Origin: Clostridia bacterium
GTDB lineage: Bacteria; Bacillota; Clostridia; Oscillospirales; CAG-272
Reading direction: 5' to 3'
NCBI GenBank assembly: GCA_017624905.1
Contig: JAGAMD010000030.1
Coordinates: 30,048 to 94,047, forward strand
Length of the DNA: 64,000 nt
Below the pieces are notes generated by a model. The model did no database searches. It was given only the letters and a program-made list of their open reading frames with translations, and had not been told where the DNA came from. Each line of letters starts with the position of its first letter. The first letter of the stretch is position 1. Made by a program: the position numbers and the translations under genes. Of this stretch, positions 23,875-32,687 are shown piece by piece.

Positions 23875-25656
23875 TTATTCTTCTTCGGCAATTATTTGAA
23901 TTCCAAGCTCTTTTAAGTCGTCCGGATTTGCAAACGAAGGACATTTTGACATAATCTCTGATGCATTTTGTGCTTTTGGGAACGCGATTACATCACGGAT
24001 ATCCTCAAGGCCAAGTAGCAAGGTAACAAGGCGGTCAAGACCGAATGCAAGGCCACCGTGTGGTGGAACGCCATACTTGAATGCATCGAGCAAGAAGCCA
24101 AACTTCTCGTTTGCGTCTTCCTTTGAAATGCCAAGAACTGAGAACATATGCTCTTGCATTTCTGTTGTGTTGATTCTTATTGAACCACCACCAAGCTCTG
24201 TACCGTTAAGAACTATATCATATGCTCTTGCTCTTACTCTGCCGGGATCGCTGTCAATGTATTGATAGTCCTCAACCATTGGCTGTGTAAATGGATGGTG
24301 CATAGCATAGAAGCGTCCATCCTCCTCGCTGTACTCAAAGAGTGGGAACTCAGTTACCCAAAGGAACTTAAAGTCGAATGGGTCGCATAGTCCTAGGCGC
24401 TTTGCACACTCGCAACGAAGAGCACCAAGAGTATCAAATACAACCTTATTTTTGTCAGCTACAACAAGGATTAAGTCGCCGTTTTCAAGACCGAGTCTTT
24501 CATTGATTGCGTTATTTTCAGCGTCAGTTAAGAACTTAGCGTAGGATGAAGAAATTTCACCATTTGTGTTCTTTAGCCAAGCAAGACCCTTTGCGTGATA
24601 GTGCTTAGCCTTTTCTGTTAGCTGATCGATTTCTTTTCTTGAGAATTTAGCACCACCCTTTACGTTGATTGCTCTTACAGAGCCACCATTCGCTACAGCA
24701 CCGCTAAACACCTTGAACTCGCTATCCTTAACTATGTCAGAGATGTTATTTAGCTCAAAGCCGAAGCGAATATCAGGCTTATCTGAGCCGAATCTTTCCA
24801 TAGCCTCATGCCATGTCATACGTAAAAACGGTGTCTTTAGCTCCTTGCCCATAAAGTTTTTGAAAATATATGCAAGGAAGCCCTCATTAATAGTCATAAT
24901 TTCCTCTTCATCAGTAAAGGAAATTTCCATATCTATTTGTGTGAACTCAGGTTGACGGTCAGCACGAAGGTCCTCATCACGGAAGCAACGTGCAATTTGA
25001 ATGTAGCGGTCAAAGCCGGAGTACATAAGTAATTGCTTATAGATTTGCGGAGATTGTGGTAGTGCGTAGAAATTACCCTTGTGAACACGGCTTGGAACAA
25101 GATAATCACGTGCGCCCTCTGGAGTTGGTCTGATTAGGTTAGGAGTTTCTACATCGATAAAACCATTTTCATTAAAGTAATTTCTTGTAAGATTTGTGAT
25201 TTTTGAACGTGCAATAATATTATTTTGCATAGATGGACGGCGAAGGTCAAGATATCTGTGCTTCATACGAAGCTCAGCCTTAACATCGCCTGAATCATTT
25301 ATCTCAAATGGTGGTGTTTGTGCCTTGTTGAGAATTTTAAACTCATCAACTACAATTTCAATATCGCCTGTTGGGATGTTTTTATTGATGGTTGCTCTTT
25401 CTCTTACAACGCCCTTTGCCATAAGAACAAACTCTGCTCTTACGATAAATGCTTTATCAAAGATAGACTTTTCTGTGTTCTCGTCAAACGCGAGTTGAAC
25501 GATGCCAGAACGGTCGCGAAGGTCGATAAAGATAAGAGAGCCGAGGTCTCTTTGCTTTTGTGCCCAACCAAGAACTGTTACTCTTTGTCCTATATTTTCC
25601 TTTGATAGTGTGCCACAATAATGTGTGCGCTTATCATTTCTTTCAAAAATGTCCAT
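23875..25656 (-). CDS. aspS: Aspartyl-tRNA synthetase
   Basis: A 593-residue class II synthetase of the bacterial (non-archaeal) AspRS type. It has the N-terminal OB anticodon-binding domain, the bacterial insertion (GAD) domain, and motifs such as TPEGARDYLVP, PQSPQIYKQLLM, RCFRDEDLRADRQPEFTQID (motif 2) and the late GGLAFGLDRLV (motif 3). The start ATG at 25656 has GGGGGAC upstream; the longer frame has no ribosome site. It lies 11 bases after hisS. Attaches aspartate to tRNA-Asp. Length is normal. Confidence 0.97.
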   Translation of the reverse strand: MDIFERNDKRTHYCGTLSKENIGQRVTVLGWAQKQRDLGSLIFIDLRDRSGIVQLAFDENTEKSIFDKAFIVRAEFVLMAKGVVRERATINKNIPTGDIEIVVDEFKILNKAQTPPFEINDSGDVKAELRMKHRYLDLRRPSMQNNIIARSKITNLTRNYFNENGFIDVETPNLIRPTPEGARDYLVPSRVHKGNFYALPQSPQIYKQLLMYSGFDRYIQIARCFRDEDLRADRQPEFTQIDMEISFTDEEEIMTINEGFLAYIFKNFMGKELKTPFLRMTWHEAMERFGSDKPDIRFGFELNNISDIVKDSEFKVFSGAVANGGSVRAINVKGGAKFSRKEIDQLTEKAKHYHAKGLAWLKNTNGEISSSYAKFLTDAENNAINERLGLENGDLILVVADKNKVVFDTLGALRCECAKRLGLCDPFDFKFLWVTEFPLFEYSEEDGRFYAMHHPFTQPMVEDYQYIDSDPGRVRARAYDIVLNGTELGGGSIRINTTEMQEHMFSVLGISKEDANEKFGFLLDAFKYGVPPHGGLAFGLDRLVTLLLGLEDIRDVIAFPKAQNASEIMSKCPSFANPDDLKELGIQIIAEEE

Positions 25657-25667
25657 ATTGTCCCCCG

Positions 25668-26930
25668 TTATTTGCTCATTATTATTTCGCAAATATTGTC
25701 AATTTCAATTTCTTCTTGGCTGCTTTCTGCCATATTCTTTAGCTGAGCCTTGCCATTTTCAAGCTCACTATCACCAAGAATTAATGTATATTTTGCACCG
25801 ATTTTGTCAGCATATTTCATTTGTGCCTTTAAGCTTCTGCCTGTTATGTCGCACTCTGCGTAAACTCCATTTTGTCTTAGCTTGTCTACCGCCTTTATAG
25901 CAAAGCGTCTCGCGTCCTTGCCCATCGGAGCAATATAAAGCACAGGCTGTGGCTCGTCCACGATTGCATTACCTGACGCCTCCATTGCTAAAATGAGACG
26001 TGTAAGTCCCATGCCGAAGCCGATACCCGGTAGGCTTGGGCCACCAAGCTGTTCCATAAGTCCGTCGTAGCGTCCACCACCACAGATTGTACTTTGGGCA
26101 CCGATAGAATCGCAAATGAACTCAAATACTGTCTTTGTATAATAATCCAGACCTCTTACAATCTTAGGGTCGACTGTGTAGCTGATACCTTGTGCTTCAA
26201 GATATGATTTTAAGTCCTCAAAGTGCTCGTTACACTCATCACATAGGTGGTCAATTGTCTTTGGTGCTCCCTTTGCAATTTCCGAGCAAATTGGGCTCTT
26301 GCAGTCAAGCACTCTAAGTGGGTTAGTTTTTAGTCTTTCTTGACAGGTTGGACATAACTCATCCTCGTGTGATTTAAAGTACTCAACAAGTGCCTCTCTA
26401 TACTTAGGGCGACAGTTAGGACAACCAATTGAGTTGATGTGTAAGCTAACATCTTTAATTCCTAAGGAATTAATTAATGTGTTCGCAAGAGCAATTACTG
26501 TTGCATCTGCACTCGCATCCTGTGTGCCGAACATTTCTGTTCCAAATTGGAAGAACTCACGGCTACGACCTGCTTGTGGCTTTTCGTAACGGAAGCAGTT
26601 AATTATATAGTAGTACTTAAGAGGCATAGCGTCGCTTGTCTTGCCATTCTCGATAATTGAACGAACAACTGATGCGGTTCCCTCAGGACGAAGAGCGAAA
26701 ACGCGTCCCTCTCTATCCTCAAAGGTGTACATTTCCTTTTGTACGACGTCTGTTACCTCGCCAACGCCTCTTTTAAAAAGTGCAAGTTCCTCAAAGGTAG
26801 GTGTACGCACCTCTCCAAAGCCGTATAGGGAAGCTACCTCTCTTGCTTTTTTCTCTATTTTCTGCCAAACACGGGCATCTTGTGGAAAAATATCCATTGT
26901 GCCTCTTGGCTTTTGAATTTTATTTGCCAT
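25668..26930 (-). CDS. hisS: Histidyl-tRNA synthetase
   Basis: A 420-residue class II synthetase that attaches histidine to tRNA-His. Diagnostic segments are RGTMDIFPQDA, LRPEGTASVVR (motif 1/2 region), RYEKPQAGRSREFFQFG, the histidine-specific RGLDYYTKTVFEF, and GIGFGMGLTRLI (motif 3). The longer open frame contains 47 residues of non-conserved sequence; the ATG at 26930 with GAGGG upstream gives the normal N-terminus MANKIQKPRG. A CPNCRP / CPTCQ / CSPICSE / CDECNEHF set of cysteines in the middle is consistent with the zinc-binding insertion in some Clostridia. It heads a hisS-aspS operon. Confidence 0.96.
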   Translation of the reverse strand: MANKIQKPRGTMDIFPQDARVWQKIEKKAREVASLYGFGEVRTPTFEELALFKRGVGEVTDVVQKEMYTFEDREGRVFALRPEGTASVVRSIIENGKTSDAMPLKYYYIINCFRYEKPQAGRSREFFQFGTEMFGTQDASADATVIALANTLINSLGIKDVSLHINSIGCPNCRPKYREALVEYFKSHEDELCPTCQERLKTNPLRVLDCKSPICSEIAKGAPKTIDHLCDECNEHFEDLKSYLEAQGISYTVDPKIVRGLDYYTKTVFEFICDSIGAQSTICGGGRYDGLMEQLGGPSLPGIGFGMGLTRLILAMEASGNAIVDEPQPVLYIAPMGKDARRFAIKAVDKLRQNGVYAECDITGRSLKAQMKYADKIGAKYTLILGDSELENGKAQLKNMAESSQEEIEIDNICEIIMSK

Positions 26931-27038
26931 TTTTCCCTCACAGTCTATCACTATGTGTGCATAAAATATAGTAAAGTTTATTAATATATTATAGCAACCT
27001 TTTTTCGCTATGTCAACATTTTTTAAAATGTAAAACAA

Positions 27039-27064
27039 AAATGTCGGCAAATAGCCGACATTTA
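27039..27064 (-). terminator. Terminator of spoVG
   Basis: Stem AAATGTCGGC / GCCGACATTT with loop AAATA; on the minus strand it runs into TTTTGTTTT. It separates spoVG from hisS. Confidence 0.8.
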
Positions 27065-27073
27065 TTTTCATTA

Positions 27074-27367
27074 TTAAACTTGAGCTTCTATCTCATCAGC
27101 AAACTCTGCTGTTTCAAGACCATCAAAGTACGCTTTAATTACTGCACCCTCAAGCTCTGCTCTAAACTCTGCGTTAATTGGATGAACAATATCTCTATAT
27201 GTTCCATCCGGATTTTTACGGCTCGGCATAACGATAAAGAACTTGTCCTTTGCGTTTATAACCTTAATGTCGTGAACTGCTAAAGCTCCATCAAAGGTAA
27301 CAGATACAACTGCCTTCATTGGACCTTCCTTGAAAAATTTTCTAATTTTGATGTCTGTGATAATCAT
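27074..27367 (-). CDS. spoVG: SpoVG family regulator
   Basis: A 97-residue protein matching SpoVG: MIITDIKIRKFF, a central FFIVMPSRKNPDGTYRDIVHPIN and the C-terminal helix. SpoVG is a small nucleic-acid-binding regulator affecting septation, sporulation and capsule genes. Length is normal. RBS AGGAGAAG precedes the ATG. It is followed by its own terminator, so it is monocistronic. Its presence, with the spore-coat-type protein at 45 kb, points to spore-forming ancestry, though spoVG also occurs in non-sporulating Firmicutes. Confidence 0.95.
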   Translation of the reverse strand: MIITDIKIRKFFKEGPMKAVVSVTFDGALAVHDIKVINAKDKFFIVMPSRKNPDGTYRDIVHPINAEFRAELEGAVIKAYFDGLETAEFADEIEAQV

Positions 27368-27539
27368 TTTTCTTCTCCTAATTCATATATCGAGTCATAA
27401 CCTTGCTCGATGTTTACATATAGATTTTACCAAATAAATGTGAACAAATATAGTACAAAATGAAATAAATATGTGAAAATGTTAGGAATTTTTTATAAAA
27501 TCGTGTAACTTTTTGTAAAATAAGGGGGTTTTTTTGATT

Positions 27540-28883
27540 ATGTCAATAAAAAATACGAATTTTTCCTTTGAAAAGATTGATGATTTTTTCAACAAATCTC
27601 AAAAAATATTCTTTATTGGAATAGGTGGTGTGAGCATGAGTTCTCTCGCTACATATTGCTTGTATGAGGGTAAAAAAATTTTTGGTTATGACGAAGTAAG
27701 AAGCGAGGCAAGTAAAAAGCTGGAGCCGTTTTGTCATATCAAATACTGTTCTACTCCGGATAGTGTTTGCAATATGGATTTAGTTGTTTTTTCCAATGCG
27801 ATAAGTGAAAGCTGTTTTGAATACAAGAAGGCTATTGAGCTTGGAATACCAACACTATCCCGTGCGAATTTTCTTGGCTACATAATCTCAAAATACAAAA
27901 CTAAAATCGGTATTAGTGGCTCTCACGGGAAAAGTACAACTGTTTCATTCCTTGCTAAAATTTTCGAGTATGCATCTCTTTCTCCCTGCGTTTTTTGTGG
28001 TGCAACAATGAAGGACTATGGCAGCACCCTTTTCTATAACAAAAAAGATATATGCATTTTCGAGGCTTGTGAATATATGGACTCGTTTTTAAGCTTGCCG
28101 GCTGACCTTATAGGCGTTACAAACGTGGACTTTGACCATCCGGATTATTTCAAATCACTTGACGATGTAAAGCGGTCCTTTTCCAAATTCACAAAAAATG
28201 CAAAAAGCATTTTCATAAATCTCGACGATAAAAACTCACACTATTTAAAAAGAGAAAACGCAGTTACATATGCAATAGATTGTGATGCCGATTACAAGGG
28301 AGTTATAAAAAAGGATGCGTTTGATGTTTATTATAACAAGCATTACCTTGGCTCTTGTAAGCCTAAGAATATGTGCAAACACTTTTTATATGATGCATTA
28401 TGTGCATTTAGTATAGCACATAGCTATGGTATAGATAATTCAGCAATTTTTAGTGCACTTGAGGAGGCTGACGGAGTCAAAAGACGTCTTGAAAAAATCG
28501 GGAAGTTAGATACTGGTACGATAATTTTTGAGGATTATGCTCATCATCCAAGAGAAATCGAATGCACAATTTCAGCACTTCATAAAATGGGATACAAAAG
28601 AATATTTTGCCTTTTTGAGGCACACACATATTCACGCACATTTTATCTATACGAGGAATTTAAAAAAGCTTTTTTAGGTGTACACTCACTCTACCTATTA
28701 CCTGTTTATAGTGCAAGGGAGAAAAATGCTTTTGGCATTGAGACCGAAAGGCTTGCCTCTGACCTTGGAGCTACTGTCTTGACAAACAAAGCAAAAATAA
28801 AGGACATTATCAAAAAATCAGGTGCCGATGTTGCTATCATTATGGGTGCCGGAACTCTTGGCGATATTAAAAAATATTTATAA
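27540..28883 (+). CDS. murC: UDP-N-acetylmuramate-L-alanine ligase
   Basis: A Mur ligase of about 447 residues (the frame also has a TTG two codons upstream, at 27534, which has better spacing to the AGGGGG ribosome site; the true start is one of the two). MurC adds L-Ala to UDP-MurNAc in peptidoglycan synthesis. Marks are the Rossmann motif FFIGIGGVSMS, GISGSHGKSTT (a P-loop in the form GSHGKST), the lysine region VTNVDFDHPDY, and the late FEDYAHHPREIECT block typical of MurC. Length fits the family. The methyltransferase gene follows about 65 bases later. Confidence 0.9.
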   Translation: MSIKNTNFSFEKIDDFFNKSQKIFFIGIGGVSMSSLATYCLYEGKKIFGYDEVRSEASKKLEPFCHIKYCSTPDSVCNMDLVVFSNAISESCFEYKKAIELGIPTLSRANFLGYIISKYKTKIGISGSHGKSTTVSFLAKIFEYASLSPCVFCGATMKDYGSTLFYNKKDICIFEACEYMDSFLSLPADLIGVTNVDFDHPDYFKSLDDVKRSFSKFTKNAKSIFINLDDKNSHYLKRENAVTYAIDCDADYKGVIKKDAFDVYYNKHYLGSCKPKNMCKHFLYDALCAFSIAHSYGIDNSAIFSALEEADGVKRRLEKIGKLDTGTIIFEDYAHHPREIECTISALHKMGYKRIFCLFEAHTYSRTFYLYEEFKKAFLGVHSLYLLPVYSAREKNAFGIETERLASDLGATVLTNKAKIKDIIKKSGADVAIIMGAGTLGDIKKYL

Positions 28884-28948
28884 CTCTCTTTACTTTTTAA
28901 TGTGCGTATGTTATAATACCCTTGATTTTAATGGGTAAGGAGAGTCTT

Positions 28949-29701
28949 ATGGAGCAATATTCTTCACTTTCTTCCGTTTATGATGAATTAAATAGCGCAG
29001 ATTACGATAAGCTAGCCAGCTTTATAGACTCGCAAATCAGGGAAAACGAACACGTAAAATCATCACTTGTGCTTGACCTTGCTTGTGGCACCGGAAAATT
29101 GACCTTTAAGCTACGTGAATATGGTTATGATATGACCGGTGTTGATTTAAGCGACGAAATGCTCTCTGTGGCGAAAAATTACGCATATGAAAATAAAATT
29201 GATGATGTTTTGTTTTTGTGTCAGGATATGAAAGAGTTTGAGCTTTATGGCACGGTTGACGCTTGTGTTTGCACACTTGACAGCATCAATTATTTAACCA
29301 AGCTTGACGATGTAAAAAGATGCTTTTCGCTCGTTCATAACTATTTAATCCCCGAGGGAGTGTTTATTTTTGATATAAATACACCTTACAGATTTGAAAA
29401 TGTTTATGGAGACAATAGCTATATTTTAGAAAACGACTTTTCTCTTTGTGCTTGGCAAAATGAGTATAATAAGAAATCAAAAATCTGTAAGTTTTATTTG
29501 AGCATTTTCCAAGAATCCCAAGACGGAAAATACGAAAGATATGATGAAATTCAAAGGGAAAAATGCTATTCAATGAAGCAAATTAAGAAGCTACTTTTAG
29601 ATTGTGGCTTTGAAATATTAAATGTCTACGGCAATATGGACAAAAAGGCAGCTACCGATACTGATGAAAAATGGTATTTTGTAGCAAGATGTAAGAAATA
29701 A
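28949..29701 (+). CDS. Class I SAM-dependent methyltransferase
   Basis: A 250-residue cytoplasmic enzyme. Motif I VLDLACGTGKLTFKL (about 40-54) binds S-adenosylmethionine, followed by GVDLSDEML (acidic loop) and the DACVCTLDSINYL post-motif. The start is the ATG at 28949 (MEQYSSLSSVYD), which has GGAGAGTC upstream; a longer frame from 28922 lacks one. It belongs to the small-molecule methyltransferase group often annotated only by fold. It lies in a murC-methyltransferase-hslO run with short gaps and may share their transcript. Substrate unknown. Confidence 0.85.
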   Translation: MEQYSSLSSVYDELNSADYDKLASFIDSQIRENEHVKSSLVLDLACGTGKLTFKLREYGYDMTGVDLSDEMLSVAKNYAYENKIDDVLFLCQDMKEFELYGTVDACVCTLDSINYLTKLDDVKRCFSLVHNYLIPEGVFIFDINTPYRFENVYGDNSYILENDFSLCAWQNEYNKKSKICKFYLSIFQESQDGKYERYDEIQREKCYSMKQIKKLLLDCGFEILNVYGNMDKKAATDTDEKWYFVARCKK

Positions 29702-29715
29702 AGAGAGGAATTAAA

Positions 29716-30600
29716 ATGGCAAAGATTTTACGTGCTATGACAAGAGACGGCAGTGCCCGTGCTTATGTTATAAATTCTACTGATATTGTAAATAAGGCAA
29801 TTAGCTATCATAATACTCAGCCAACTGCAACTGCATTACTTGGCAGACTTTTAACTGCATCAAGCGTTATGGGAACTATGCTACCGGAGGACGGCTGTAC
29901 TCTTACTGTTGCAATCCGTGGAAATGGTATTGCAGGTACTACTCTATGTACTGCTGACTATTGGGGCAATGTAAAGGGCTACATTCAAAACCCAAATGCT
30001 GATTTACCACTAAAGTCAAATGGTAAGCTAGATGTTTCCGGCATTGTTGGTGGAGGTATTCTTTCTGTTTCTAAGGATGTTGGTGACGAGGTTCCGTTCA
30101 ACGGTAATATTGAGCTTGTTAGTGGTGAGGTTGCAGAGGATATTACTCAGTACTATGCAATAAGCGAACAAACACCTACTCTATGTGCACTCGGAGTTTT
30201 GGTTGATACTGATTATTCCTGTCGTGCATCAGGCGGTGTTATCATTCAGCTTCTTCCGTTTGCTGACGACGAGGTTGTTACTCAGCTTGAGAAGAATGCT
30301 CCGCTACTAAATAATGTTTCCTCTATGTTTGACAAGGGAATGTCAAATGAGGAAATTTTAAAGGTTGCTCTTACAAATATTGAATTCGATATTTTTGACG
30401 AATTAGATGTTGATTATCTTTGCAACTGTTCAAGAGAAAGAACCGAAAAGGCACTTATTTCTATCGGCAAAAGCGAGGCTTATAAAATCTTAGACGAGCA
30501 GAAGGCTGAGGGCAAGGACTATATTGAGCTTTCCTGTCATTTCTGCAATAAGACATATAAGTTTTACAAGGATGATATTGACACCTTGTTTAATAAATAA
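29716..30600 (+). CDS. hslO: Redox-regulated chaperone Hsp33
   Basis: A 294-residue chaperone activated by oxidation. The C-terminal zinc motif has the CxC and CxxC pairs (YLCNCSRER at about 236-244 and LSCHFCNK at about 272-279). The N-terminal domain begins with ILRAMTRDGSARAYVINST, as in the family, and GTMLPEDGCTLTVAIRGNG is characteristic. Length is normal. RBS AGAGGAAT precedes the ATG, 14 bases after the methyltransferase stop. A terminator follows at 30602-30628. Confidence 0.95.
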   Translation: MAKILRAMTRDGSARAYVINSTDIVNKAISYHNTQPTATALLGRLLTASSVMGTMLPEDGCTLTVAIRGNGIAGTTLCTADYWGNVKGYIQNPNADLPLKSNGKLDVSGIVGGGILSVSKDVGDEVPFNGNIELVSGEVAEDITQYYAISEQTPTLCALGVLVDTDYSCRASGGVIIQLLPFADDEVVTQLEKNAPLLNNVSSMFDKGMSNEEILKVALTNIEFDIFDELDVDYLCNCSRERTEKALISIGKSEAYKILDEQKAEGKDYIELSCHFCNKTYKFYKDDIDTLFNK

Positions 30601-30601
30601 T

Positions 30602-30628
30602 TAAGAGCGATTTATTCGCTCTTTTTTT
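30602..30628 (+). terminator. Terminator of the murC-hslO run
   Basis: Stem AAGAGCGA / TCGCTCTT with loop TTTAT and TTTTT tail. Confidence 0.8.
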
Positions 30629-30663
30629 ATGAAATTTTGTGCAAAAATTCTATCTTTTTCTTG

Positions 30664-30692
30664 TTTACATTTAAAATTATATATGATAAAAT
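30664..30692 (+). promoter_or_regulatory. Promoter of uvrB-uvrA
   Basis: TTTACA at 30664-30669, 17-base spacer ending in TGA, TAAAAT at 30687-30692. No LexA (CGAAC...GTTCG) operator was seen around it. An ATTTTGTGCAAAAAT palindrome-like block lies at 30634-30648. Confidence 0.65.
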
Positions 30693-30721
30693 AGTAATAC
30701 TAAATTAGCAAGGAGGACGAA

Positions 30722-32680
30722 ATGGACAAGTTTGTTTTAAAAAGCAATTATCAGCCAATGGGCGATCAGCCAACTGCAATTGAGCAACTAACCGATGGCA
30801 TTTTGCGTGGTGAAAAAATGCAAACATTGCTTGGTGTTACAGGCTCGGGTAAAACCTTTACTATGGCAAATATAATTAAAAACGTCAATCGTCCTACTAT
30901 TATCTTAGAACCAAATAAGATCTTAGCTGCTCAGGTATGCTCCGAAATGAGAGAGCTGTTTCCTGACTCAGCTGTTGAATATTTTGTTTCCTACTATGAC
31001 TACTATCAGCCGGAGGCATATATTCCCGGTAAGGATATGTATATTGAAAAGGATGCATTGGTAAACGAAGAAATAGATAAGCTACGTCATAGTGCAACGA
31101 GTGCTCTTTTTGAGCGTCGTGATGTTATAATTGTTGCGAGTGTTTCTTGTATTTATTCTCTTGGAGATCCAAGTGAATATCAAAAAATGCTCATAGATTT
31201 GCGTGAGGGAATGGAGCTTAGTCGCGACAGACTCGTTCGTCGTTTAATCAGCCTGAATTATGAAAGAAACGATGTAAATTTTGTGCGTAACAAGTTTAGA
31301 ATACGCGGGGACGTGGTTGAAATCTTCCCTTCCTCATCAAGTGATAAGGCGATTAGAGTTGAGTTTTTCGGTGATGAAATTGACAAGCTTAGTGAGATAA
31401 ATACTCTTACAGGTGAAATTTTAAGACACTTAAGCTATACTGCTATCTTCCCTGCTAACCACTATGTAGTTTCCGACGATAAGCGTGAGGCAGCACTCAA
31501 GGAAATTTACGATGAGATGGTGGAGCGAGTTGAATTCTTTAAGTCTCAAAATAAGCTGCTCGAGGCTCAAAGAATCGAGGAAAGAACAAAATACGATATT
31601 GAGATGCTACGAGAAATCGGCTTTTGCTCCGGCGTTGAAAACTATTCGCGTATTCTTTCAGGTCGTGAGCCGGGCTCAACTCCTTATACATTGCTTGACT
31701 ACTTCCCTAGCGATTATATTATGTTTATAGACGAAAGCCACGTTGCTGTACCTCAAATAAGGGGAATGAGTGGCGGGGACCTTGCAAGAAAGAAAAATCT
31801 TGTTGAATTCGGCTTTCGTTTGCCATCTGCTTATGACAACCGTCCTCTATATTTTGAGGAGTTTTTATCAAAGCTAAATCAAACAATTTTTGTTTCAGCA
31901 ACACCCGGTGAATTTGAAAAAAAGAACTCAACCTCGTTTGCTGAGCAGCTCATTCGTCCAACCGGACTTGTGGATCCTAAGATTGAAATCCGTCCAATTA
32001 TCACACAGGTTGATGACGTTATGGGTGAAATTAAAATCCGTGCTGAAAAGGGTGAACGAGTTCTTGTTACTACTCTTACAACTAAGATGGCTGAGGATTT
32101 AACTGACTACTTAAATGCGAACAATCTAAAGGCAAAATATATACACCATAATGTTGATACTATTGAGCGTATGGAAATAATTCGTTCGCTCCGTCTTGGT
32201 GAATTTGATACTCTTGTTGGTATCAATCTGCTCCGTGAGGGACTTGATATTCCCGAGGTGTCTCTCGTTGCTATTCTTGATGCTGACAAGGAAGGTCTAT
32301 TTCGCTCCGAAACATCATTAATACAGACAATCGGTCGTGCCGCAAGAAACGCCAAGGGTACAGTTATTATGTATGCTGACACGATAACAAAATCAATGAA
32401 GAATGCAATTAGCGAAACCGAACGTCGTCGTGCGATACAGACTAAATACAACGAGGAAAACGGTATTGTTCCAAAGACAATTAAAAAGGGTGTTTACGAC
32501 ATTATCGATCTTGGTAAAAAGAGCGAAAAGGCTAAAAATTCTAAAATGTCAGCACAAGACAAGGAAAAGCTTATTGCAGAGCTTACTAAGGAAATGCGTT
32601 CAGCCTCTGCTAAGCTGGAATTTGAAAAAGCAGCTTATTTGCGTGATAGAATCAAGGAATTAAGAATTACAAAGAAATAG
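30722..32680 (+). CDS. uvrB: Excinuclease ABC subunit B
   Basis: A 652-residue DNA-repair helicase-like protein. The Walker A motif is [10 protein letters not shown] (about 39-48), followed by the beta-hairpin [13 protein letters not shown], the DESHV motif, VSATPGEFE, the helicase motif IGRAARN and a C-terminal UVR domain ([14 protein letters not shown]). Length and order are standard. UvrB verifies the lesion and forms the nuclease with UvrC. RBS AAGGAGGAC. It is seven bases ahead of uvrA and forms an operon with it. Promoter at 30664-30692. Confidence 0.97.
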   Translation: MDKFVLKSNYQPMGDQPTAIEQLTDGILRGEKMQTLLGVTGSGKTFTMANIIKNVNRPTIILEPNKILAAQVCSEMRELFPDSAVEYFVSYYDYYQPEAYIPGKDMYIEKDALVNEEIDKLRHSATSALFERRDVIIVASVSCIYSLGDPSEYQKMLIDLREGMELSRDRLVRRLISLNYERNDVNFVRNKFRIRGDVVEIFPSSSSDKAIRVEFFGDEIDKLSEINTLTGEILRHLSYTAIFPANHYVVSDDKREAALKEIYDEMVERVEFFKSQNKLLEAQRIEERTKYDIEMLREIGFCSGVENYSRILSGREPGSTPYTLLDYFPSDYIMFIDESHVAVPQIRGMSGGDLARKKNLVEFGFRLPSAYDNRPLYFEEFLSKLNQTIFVSATPGEFEKKNSTSFAEQLIRPTGLVDPKIEIRPIITQVDDVMGEIKIRAEKGERVLVTTLTTKMAEDLTDYLNANNLKAKYIHHNVDTIERMEIIRSLRLGEFDTLVGINLLREGLDIPEVSLVAILDADKEGLFRSETSLIQTIGRAARNAKGTVIMYADTITKSMKNAISETERRRAIQTKYNEENGIVPKTIKKGVYDIIDLGKKSEKAKNSKMSAQDKEKLIAELTKEMRSASAKLEFEKAAYLRDRIKELRITKK

Positions 32681-32687
32681 GTAAAAA

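Noticed and set aside
30640-30721. LexA operator before uvrB
   Set aside because: No CGAAC...GTTCG-type site is present near the promoter, so SOS control cannot be claimed.
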